DNA from: Clostridia bacterium
GTDB taxonomy: Bacteria > Bacillota > Clostridia > Christensenellales > CALWSW01
Assembly (NCBI GenBank): GCA_019421925.1
Contig: JAHZEH010000136.1
Coordinates: 1-5,843, forward strand
Direction: 5' to 3'
DNA: 5,843 bases
The translations under genes were made by a program, and so were the position numbers. Below are positions 1 to 4,546 of the stretch, one piece after another; positions within the stretch are counted from its first letter, which is position 1, and every line of letters starts with the position of its first letter. The notes beneath the pieces are model-generated. The model was given only the letters and a program-made list of their open reading frames with translations. It was not told the DNA's origin and did no database searches.

Positions 1-1
1 T

Positions 2-151
2 GCAGCAACATGCCATTGGGATTACCTCTTTTCTCAGAATGCGCCAGTTTTGACTGCGTATCTGTTAAATTTACAACAGCAGTATTATTATGGATTCTTT
101 CAAGACATGTCCGGCTCGGCTGCCGGTCCCGGCCCAGTGGGCTGTTCTTAA
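2..151 (+). CDS. possible 3' end of an unidentified gene entering from the left (partial)
   Basis: The frame is open from the window edge to a TAA at 149-151, giving 49 residues with no start inside the window. The residues are of mixed, protein-like composition, including a run of glutamines followed by three tyrosines (QQQYYY) and a Gly/Pro/Ser-rich tail ending in Cys-Ser. I do not recognise a family. The other plus frame at this edge is also open (to about 172) and a minus frame is open as well, so openness alone proves little here. I favour this frame only because its residue mix is more protein-like. The end could equally be non-coding. Confidence 0.2.
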   Translation, partial: AATCHWDYLFSQNAPVLTAYLLNLQQQYYYGFFQDMSGSAAGPGPVGCS

Positions 152-595
152 TGGAACCGGCTGAGATTATTTGAAAGAAACATGAATGCACCTTGGGGGA
201 TCATAATCAATCCCCTGAAGGCTGTGGTCAAGTGATGCTTCTTCAGTATGGTATGCCAGATGACGCCAAATCCCATCAAGTCCATAGCAATATTGGCCTC
301 TTTTAAGATAAGGTCTTCCGGGCAGGTATATTCCGAATATGACAGGTTATTCAGTTCTTCATCGGCTGAAACAGAAATTCCTGGCAGTGGATTGTTTTGG
401 AACATGCCCGTGATAGCAGCAAACAGATCCTTAAATATCCCGGTTTTTTGCGGAATGGCGGCCTGAGTTTCTGTGGGACGGACGGCAGAGCAGTGCTGGG
501 ATTGAGGCTGTGGCTGTGCCGGTTATTCCGAATACGGAGGTGATCGCCAGCCCATAGAACTTCCGCCATTTCAACCCCTGTTTTTCTGCAATCAT
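148..595 (-). pseudogene. possible frameshifted hypothetical gene
   Basis: Two overlapping minus-strand frames read as one protein if a single frameshift is allowed near 465-485. The first part starts at ATG 595-593 and gives MIAEKQGLKWRKFYGLAI followed by a hydrophobic segment rich in Thr/Ala/Ile, which could be a signal or membrane anchor. The second part is open from a stop at 523-525 down to TAA at 148-150 and reads on through IPQKTGIFKDLF, an acidic segment (SADEELNNLSYSEY) and a hydrophobic C-terminal third. About 150 codons contain no stop once the shift is allowed. I see no Shine-Dalgarno site before 595, and the upstream frame stays open as far as 742, so the true N-terminus is uncertain. 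If there is no shift, the intact piece is an 85-codon ORF from ATG 405. I recognise no family. Base composition is lower in GC than the operon to the right, which fits decayed or acquired DNA. It could also be chance open frames. Confidence 0.3.
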
Positions 596-631
596 AACAT
601 ACGCTGAGGACGGGACGCAGCAAAATGCGTC

Positions 632-671
632 GGGGCGTTCAGCCCCAAAGCGCTCCCGGAAACATGCGGGA
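632..671. other. two adjacent short hairpins upstream of the small gene
   Basis: GGGGC (632-636) and GCCCC (642-646) form a perfect 5-bp stem with a 5-base loop. Eight bases on, TCCCG (654-658) and CGGGA (667-671) form a second perfect 5-bp stem with an 8-base loop. Neither is followed by a T-run, so they are not typical terminators. They lie about 70 bases before the ATG at 741 and could be part of its leader. The only promoter-like element near the gene is a weak CATAAT at 714-719 with no good -35 box. Short stems like these also arise by chance in GC-rich DNA. Confidence 0.2.
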
Positions 672-740
672 ACCGGAAGCGGCAGCTGCTGAACTAAGAC
701 AATCCAGGGCATGCATAATCTGAAACGAGGAGGGGTGAGC

Positions 741-953
741 ATGGCAAAGAGAGCTAAAAAACCCGCAATACCACTGCCCGACGGTCATGTAGTGATGGTA
801 GTGAAGGACGGGAACTTCATAGGTAAAATCTGTGACGATTTCCTGATTACGACTCCCGAGGAGTACGATCAACTCAACGAGAAGATATCGCAGATCGGAT
901 ACGATATTCTCTCGGCGTGTGACGCTCGCAAACGTGCGGAGGGGGTCCTCTAG
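741..953 (+). CDS. small hypothetical protein, 70 residues
   Basis: The start at ATG 741 is chosen because AGGAGG at 728-733 lies 7 bases before it; an in-frame ATG at 711 has no such site. The stop is TAG at 951-953. The N-terminus is a short basic tail (MAKRAKKPAIPLPDG), followed by a hydrophobic stretch (HVVMVVKDGNFIGKI) that would make a beta hairpin, then an acidic and helical part containing TTPEEYDQLNEKIS, and a charged C-terminus (DARKRAEGVL). There is no signal peptide or membrane segment, so it is probably cytosolic. I do not recognise a family. Codon choice is more AT-rich than in the genes to the right, which together with the poorly coding surroundings suggests acquired DNA. No partner gene is visible: the next gene rightwards is on the opposite strand, and a terminator-like hairpin follows at 1144-1181. 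Confidence 0.6.
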   Translation: MAKRAKKPAIPLPDGHVVMVVKDGNFIGKICDDFLITTPEEYDQLNEKISQIGYDILSACDARKRAEGVL

Positions 954-1143
954 ACTCCCGGGATGGACAAGCCGTACAGGGAGGGACAGACAAGCACAGC
1001 GGGCATCACAAACACATGGGTTCCGGCTGGGCAGTGGGGCCTCTGGCCACGGCGTAAACTATCTTTGAAATGGAATAATGCGCCGCTGGTTCATCGCGGC
1101 CCCGGAAATTTTTGGCAGCCGTTTTTTTTCGCGTTTTTTGCGT

Positions 1144-1181
1144 GTTTAATAATCCCCGCAATTGGGGTTTTTTGATTAAAC
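1144..1181 (+). terminator. terminator-like nested hairpin between convergent genes
   Basis: CCCC (1154-1157) and GGGG (1164-1167) form an inner stem around a 6-base loop and are followed directly by six T residues (1168-1173), an intrinsic terminator shape for the plus strand, and so for the small gene ending at 953. An outer perfect 7-bp inverted repeat, GTTTAAT (1144-1150) with ATTAAAC (1175-1181), encloses it. The element also lies 31 bases past the stop of the minus-strand MerR gene. Read that way it has a stem but no good T-run after it, so termination in that direction is less certain. The inner stem of 4 bp is short, which limits confidence. Confidence 0.5.
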
Positions 1182-1212
1182 GGGAGATGCACGGAACAGA
1201 GTCAACGGATTA

Positions 1213-2025
1213 CTAACAATTTTTGTTCTGCACAGGGAGCCATACCTCCCGTAGGCGGGTATAATCCCTCTGCTTGTTATAGGACAGAAAGGTACGGCCC
1301 AACAGATCGCCGGCGGGCTCCAAGCCCTGGTCCTCAAGATAGCGGAGGAGGGGGGCAAAACACTTTTTCAGATTGAAGCCGCCGGATTCTGAAACATAAG
1401 TGCGCACGCAGGGGAAGGAGGGATAGCGCCTGACGGAGCCGCCCTCCTGAATCCCAAGGAGCCGGGCATGTTCGGCGAACAGGTTGAGGGCGGTGTAATG
1501 ACCCTGATCCTCCCCCAGAAGGGCGTTTACCGGGCACCGCATCCCCACCCAGGACAGCGGCGCATATTCCACCCATTTGCGGAAGAGCGGGTAATCCTCT
1601 TTTTTTACGATGAGCTTGTGCTGGTACATATATTCAAATCGGTACAGGGCCGGGCTCTGGGCCAATTCATATTGTCCCAGGAGTTCTTCGGCCCGGGCCG
1701 TTACCTCCCTGAGATCGCGCAGGTAGCTGGTGACGGCGGCCAGCCAGAGCTGCTCCCGGCGGAGCGCCTCCTCCCGCTCTCCGTAGCGCTGGACGATGAG
1801 GTCCAGAGAGTCCGTGTTGAGCAGTTCGGCGGTCTCATCCAGGCCAAAGCCCATGTGCCGGTAGCTGCGGCTGCGGATGAGGGCGGTGATATCCAGATGG
1901 CCGTAGTAGCGGTAGCCTGTTTTGGCGTCGCGCTGGGAGTGGACCACGCCCTGGCGCTCATAGAGGCGCAGCCCCTCCAGGGAGATGCCGAGCAATTTGG
2001 AAATATCGCCGATACGATAGAGCAT
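1213..2025 (-). CDS. MerR-family (BmrR-like) ligand-sensing transcriptional regulator
   Basis: A 270-residue DNA-binding regulator, close in length to BmrR (about 278). Residues 2-70 form the MerR winged helix-turn-helix: RIGDISKLLGIS, then GLRLYERQGVV in place of the usual TLRYYDxxGLL, then the wing signature TGYRYYG (36-42) and MGFGLDE (58-64). Residues 71-120 look like the long dimerisation coiled coil (EREEALRREQLWL, REVTARAEELL). Residues about 128-270 resemble a GyrI-like effector-binding domain: a RYPSFPC strand near 200-206, a helix FAPLLRYLEDQGLEPAGD (223-240), and a closing REVWLPVQ (259-266), as in BmrR. There is no heavy-metal cysteine arrangement, so an organic ligand is more likely than a metal. 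The start at ATG 2025-2023 has AGGAGG on the minus strand (2037-2032) 6 bases upstream. It follows the transporter gene by 19 bases, so the two are probably co-transcribed and the regulator probably controls its own operon. The ligand is unknown. Confidence 0.92.
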   Translation of the reverse strand: MLYRIGDISKLLGISLEGLRLYERQGVVHSQRDAKTGYRYYGHLDITALIRSRSYRHMGFGLDETAELLNTDSLDLIVQRYGEREEALRREQLWLAAVTSYLRDLREVTARAEELLGQYELAQSPALYRFEYMYQHKLIVKKEDYPLFRKWVEYAPLSWVGMRCPVNALLGEDQGHYTALNLFAEHARLLGIQEGGSVRRYPSFPCVRTYVSESGGFNLKKCFAPLLRYLEDQGLEPAGDLLGRTFLSYNKQRDYTRLREVWLPVQNKNC

Positions 2026-2044
2026 AGGGGACCTCCTAATGATT

Positions 2045-3298
2045 CTAAAAGAGTCCTAAAAGAGCGCCAAAGGCCAGGACGGCGCCATGCAGGGCACAGA
2101 GCGGCCAGAAGGAGAAGCGCAGATGGGCGGAAAAGGGCTGTGAGAGCTGGGCGTCGATGAGGGTGGTGGTGGCCACCAGGGGGGAGTAGACCGTGGGATA
2201 GAGGAGGACAAAGGGGAGCAGGGATCCGGCCGGGGAACCGCCCGCGGATACGCATGCGGCGGCGGCCAGGGGGATCAGAGCGTACAGGGACTGGAAGGGG
2301 AGGACGAGCAGCAGCAGGGTGCTCAGCAGAGACAGTAGGAGGGGAAAGAAGCGGAAGAGGGTGGCGGGCAAAAGGGCGAGGAGCCCCTCCATCAGAGCGG
2401 CCTGCATGCCGCTCCCCTCAAAAATACCCAGGAAGATCCCCACGGAGAGGGCGGTCAAGCAGACCGGGAGGGCGCTGGGAGCGACGGCGCGAAAGATTTT
2501 TTGCCGCTGGCCTGGGGAGGGGGCGTTTAGCAGGAGGGCCAGAAGGGCCAGGAGCAGAAAGAGGACGCGGGGGGATATTCCCCAGAGGATGAGAAGCACA
2601 AACCCGGAAAGCAGCAGCAGGATATTTGCATGGAACCGCCGGGGACGGGAGAGGGCGTTTTCGGGGAGGGGGGCGCAGGGACGGGCTCCCCTGCGCCGGT
2701 TCCACCGGGCGCACAGCCAGGCCAATGCGAGGCAGAGCGCAAATCCGAAGCATTGCAGGGGCAGGGCGCTCTGCCATAGATCAAAGCTGTCGATCCCGGC
2801 CAGGGAGCTCAGCAGCAGGGGTTTGCTTCCCCAGGGCCAGGCCAGGCCCGTGCCCACAGCGGCGGAGCACAGCAGACCCAGGATGCGCACGTCCGCGCCG
2901 CAGGCCCGGTAGAGGGGGAGAAAGGCAGGGAGGATCACAAGATAGGTCAGGGTGGCTGAGCCGCTTGCCATAGCGGCGCTGGCGGCCAGAACTGTGGCGA
3001 AAAGGGTCGGGAGCAGGCTGCCGCCGAGACGGCTGCCCAGCAGGCCCATGCAATAGGAAAAGACTCCCGACTCACGCAGGGTAGTGAAAAAGGTGATGGA
3101 GCAGAGGAGCAGGGCGGCGTTCCCCATCGTTTGCTCCAGCCCGGACTGGGCCAGGGAGAGGCATTCCAGGGGGGAGAAGCCCAGGAGCAGGGCGGCCGCA
3201 GGGGGAAGCAGCGCAAATGCGGCATAGACGGGGAGCTTGCGCAGCCCAATGCACAGGCCTGTTGACAGAAGCAGCGCAACTCCAACCCATGCGGCCAT
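2045..3298 (-). CDS. CitMHS-family (citrate-metal/proton symporter-like) transporter
   Basis: A 417-residue, strongly hydrophobic inner-membrane protein with about 11-12 predicted membrane segments, slightly shorter than typical CitMHS members (about 430-460). Motifs in the family order are ASGSATLTYLVILPAFLPLY (111-130), matching the 'DG(D)G..T.L.TIPA.LPLYK' block; GTGLAWPWGSKP (149-160), matching the '..N..PWGGPT' block; VGIFLGIFEGSGM (286-298), matching 'F.GI..GTGM'; and SPLVATTTLIDAQL (372-385) followed by LRFSFWPL, matching 'SPL.P.T.L..GL..V.L.....F.F'. Known family members import citrate or related di/tricarboxylates with a metal ion and protons. The acidic D.G of the first block is replaced by SGSA here, so substrate or ion coupling may differ. 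A basic loop at about 198-222 divides the two halves. The start ATG 3298-3296 has AAGGAGG on the minus strand (3314-3308) 9 bases upstream. The family is secure by motif; citrate as substrate is only an inference. Confidence 0.88.
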   Translation of the reverse strand: MAAWVGVALLLSTGLCIGLRKLPVYAAFALLPPAAALLLGFSPLECLSLAQSGLEQTMGNAALLLCSITFFTTLRESGVFSYCMGLLGSRLGGSLLPTLFATVLAASAAMASGSATLTYLVILPAFLPLYRACGADVRILGLLCSAAVGTGLAWPWGSKPLLLSSLAGIDSFDLWQSALPLQCFGFALCLALAWLCARWNRRRGARPCAPLPENALSRPRRFHANILLLLSGFVLLILWGISPRVLFLLLALLALLLNAPSPGQRQKIFRAVAPSALPVCLTALSVGIFLGIFEGSGMQAALMEGLLALLPATLFRFFPLLLSLLSTLLLLVLPFQSLYALIPLAAAACVSAGGSPAGSLLPFVLLYPTVYSPLVATTTLIDAQLSQPFSAHLRFSFWPLCALHGAVLAFGALLGLF

Positions 3299-3330
3299 TG
3301 GCGTGCCCCTCCTTCCATTGCTGTGTTTAC

Positions 3331-3358
3331 TTTATCACAAACAGCTCCGCAAACGCAA
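3331..3358 (-). promoter_or_regulatory. candidate promoter of the transporter-regulator operon
   Basis: On the minus strand, TTGCGT (3358-3353) and GATAAA (3336-3331) are separated by 16 bases. GATAAA is preceded by a TG at the extended -10 position (3339-3338). The -35 box matches the consensus only in its first three bases, so this is a weak promoter that may need an activator. Its position suits the start codon at 3298. The spacing is not the 19-20 bases of classical MerR-activated promoters. Confidence 0.35.
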
Positions 3359-3360
3359 CG

Positions 3361-3378
3361 CGGCGGGCATTGCCGCCG
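3361..3378. repeat. 18-bp inverted repeat, candidate operator
   Basis: CGGCGG (3361-3366) and CCGCCG (3373-3378) are perfect reverse complements around a 6-base spacer (GCATTG). The repeat ends at the base before the -35 box of the plus-strand promoter (3379) and begins two bases beyond the candidate -35 of the minus-strand promoter (3353-3358). A dimeric regulator bound here could affect both directions. The MerR-type regulator encoded in the operon is the obvious candidate, by inference only. A transcript hairpin or chance GC-rich symmetry is also possible. Confidence 0.4.
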
Positions 3379-3407
3379 TGGACAAATGCCGGGAAATGCT
3401 GTATGAT
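3379..3407 (+). promoter_or_regulatory. sigma-A type promoter for pgsA
   Basis: TGGACA (3379-3384) and TATGAT (3402-3407) are spaced by exactly 17 bases, each one base off the vegetative consensus. Transcription would start near 3414 and leave a leader of about 200 bases before the pgsA start at 3612. A second AT-rich TATAAG lies just downstream at 3415-3420. Confidence 0.7.
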
Positions 3408-3611
3408 AATTTAGTATAAGCTATGGCGTATCCTGGAGAAATTTGAGGAACAGAGGGGATGCGTTTCGACCCGCTTTATGTTGCTTTGGGCATAATAGGG
3501 TTGTGATATCCGGAGCATGGGGATAACATGAGAGGGTAAGAAGCACGGGCCGGGAGGGGACGCATGGGAGCGTCTGCCACTCCCCGCCTGCTTAAGAAAG
3601 AGGATGGATTG
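3408..3611 (+). other. long 5' leader of pgsA
   Basis: About 200 bases separate the promoter from the pgsA start at 3612. I see no known riboswitch signature and no terminator with a T-run. The leader contains a 15-codon open frame (3459-3506, peptide MRFDPLYVALGIIGL) with a GAGG about 10 bases upstream. It also holds a second Shine-Dalgarno-like GGAGG at 3553-3557, six bases before an ATG at 3564 in frame with pgsA. A leader peptide, an alternative pgsA start, or plain untranslated sequence are all possible. Confidence 0.4.
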
Positions 3612-4205
3612 ATGAAACTGAACGTGCCCAATATTTTGACTGTCATTCGTTTTCTGCTCATCGGCGTATTTGTCTACCTGTTCCAGGTGCCCAAAAACTA
3701 CGTGGCGGCGGTGATCGTATTCGCGGTGGCCGCTTTGACCGACGTGCTCGACGGTTATATCGCGAGGAAATACAACCAGGTCACGGATTTCGGCAAGCTG
3801 TTTGATCCCCTGGCGGACAAGCTCATGCTCTTTGCCGCGCTGATCTGCCTCACTCTCGCCGGGTATCTCTCCCCCATCTTCCTGATCTTTGTCTTTGTCA
3901 AGGATATCATCCTCATCATCGGCAGCGCCTTCCTCTATAAAAAGGAAGTGGTGGTCTATGCCAAGATTTGGGGCAAGCTGGCCACCCTGTTTTTCAACGG
4001 CGGCGTGGGCCTGACCATCATCGGTATCTTTGTGCCCTGGATTGCTCCCTGGCACGAGGTGGTGCTGGGCATCGCTGTGGTGTTCGGCGTTCTGGCCGGC
4101 GTGCAGTACGGCAAGGTGTTCTTTGAGAGCAGGAAGGAGATCAGGGCCCGGGAGGAGGGGCAGGACGGCCGGCAGGAGAACGGTTCCGGCAGCGATTCCC
4201 ATTGA
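3612..4205 (+). CDS. pgsA: CDP-diacylglycerol-glycerol-3-phosphate 3-phosphatidyltransferase (phosphatidylglycerophosphate synthase)
   Basis: A 197-residue integral membrane enzyme that transfers the phosphatidyl group from CDP-diacylglycerol to sn-glycerol 3-phosphate, the committed step to phosphatidylglycerol and cardiolipin. The N-terminus MKLNVPNILTVIRFLLI matches the family's NxPNxLTxxR opening. The complete CDP-alcohol phosphotransferase motif D-x2-DG-x2-AR-x8-G-x3-D-x3-D is present with D44, D47, G48, A51, R52, G61, D65 and D69. A later WGKLAT segment matches the GKxxT conserved in PgsA. There are roughly four to six hydrophobic segments and a hydrophilic Glu/Gln/Gly/Ser-rich C-terminal tail that makes it a little longer than usual (about 180-195). 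I chose ATG 3612 from the family N-terminus; GAGG at 3600-3603 lies 8 bases before it. ATG 3564 would add 16 residues and has an even better Shine-Dalgarno (GGAGG 3553-3557). The class of enzyme is certain; PgsA rather than another CDP-alcohol transferase is likely. No terminator follows before the valS promoter. Confidence 0.92.
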   Translation: MKLNVPNILTVIRFLLIGVFVYLFQVPKNYVAAVIVFAVAALTDVLDGYIARKYNQVTDFGKLFDPLADKLMLFAALICLTLAGYLSPIFLIFVFVKDIILIIGSAFLYKKEVVVYAKIWGKLATLFFNGGVGLTIIGIFVPWIAPWHEVVLGIAVVFGVLAGVQYGKVFFESRKEIRAREEGQDGRQENGSGSDSH

Positions 4206-4225
4206 GGCGTCCCGCGGCTTGGGAG

Positions 4226-4254
4226 TTGACAGGCCGCCTGATTTGGGCTATCAT
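4226..4254 (+). promoter_or_regulatory. sigma-A type promoter for the T-box/valS transcript
   Basis: TTGACA (4226-4231), a perfect -35 box, and TATCAT (4249-4254) are spaced by 17 bases. Transcription should start near 4261, about 20 bases before the base of T-box Stem I. The promoter begins only 20 bases after the pgsA stop, so valS has its own transcript, though read-through from pgsA would also pass through the T-box. Confidence 0.78.
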
Positions 4255-4281
4255 GAAGCGTAACATTTTGATAATTCAATG

Positions 4282-4518
4282 GCTGTGAAGGGGAGGAGTA
4301 GGCGCTTTCCCGCCCAAGAGAGGAGACCCCGCTGGCTGGAAGGGTCTCCGGCATGGGTCGCGCCGAAGGTCGTCCCGGAGCTTTTTCGGCGAAGGAACCA
4401 GTAGCCGGAAACGGTTGCCCGCGTTAAGGGGCACATGAGTGGGGCGAGCCGTCGCTGGCCCAACAGAGGTGGTACCGCGGAAGTCCCTTTTCGTCCTTGT
4501 GAGGAAGGGGCTTTTTTT
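4282..4518 (+). ncRNA. T-box riboswitch, valine (GTC specifier), controlling valS
   Basis: The leader senses the charging state of tRNA-Val. Stem I is closed by GCT (4282-4284) with AGC (4379-4381) next to a GA-type kink-turn. It continues with GGG (4291-4293)/CCC (4374-4376), the loop-E motif AGTA (4297-4300) opposite GAA (4365-4367), then GGCGC (4301-4305)/GCGCC (4360-4364). The specifier loop holds GTC at 4369-4371, a valine codon; a second GTC follows directly at 4372-4374, but its last base lies in the lower stem. The distal stem is GGAGACCC (4322-4329) with GGGTCTCC (4342-4349). The T-box sequence is at 4465-4480, with TGGT (4470-4473) complementary to a tRNA ending in ACCA, as expected for tRNA-Val. 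In the antiterminator, GAGG (4466-4469) pairs near 4495-4498 and GCG (4477-4479) with CGT (4492-4494), leaving the seven-base TGGTACC bulge. Uncharged tRNA-Val should favour the antiterminator and valS expression. Confidence 0.94.
4481..4518 (+). terminator. T-box intrinsic terminator before valS
   Basis: GTCCCTT (4483-4489) pairs with AAGGGGC (4505-4511), with one G-T pair, extended by TCC/GGA inside and A-T pairs outside, and is followed by a run of seven T residues (4512-4518). Bases 4492-4498 are shared with the antiterminator helix, so the two structures exclude each other. Confidence 0.9.
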
Positions 4519-4546
4519 ATTTGAAACACATTTGAGGAGCGAGATC

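Noticed and set aside
940..965. TCTAGA next to CCCGGG, resembling a cloning-vector polylinker
   Set aside because: The order and flanks do not match the usual polylinkers, and the sites overlap the natural end of the small gene; chance sites in GC-rich DNA.
963..1175. 70-codon plus-strand open frame right after the small gene
   Set aside because: It has no Shine-Dalgarno site, its residue mix is implausible (Trp/Pro-rich, then poly-Phe from a T-run) and it runs through the terminator hairpin.
1468..2160. 230-codon plus-strand open frame opposite the MerR gene
   Set aside because: It lies antisense to a gene with clear MerR motifs; it is a shadow caused by GC-rich codon use.
3411..4202. 263-codon minus-strand open frame opposite pgsA
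   Set aside because: The plus strand carries the complete CDP-alcohol transferase motif; the minus frame is its mirror shadow.
4214..4237. GCGGC/GCCGC inverted repeat after pgsA as a terminator
   Set aside because: The 5-bp stem has a 14-base loop with no T-run, and it spans the -35 box of the valS promoter.
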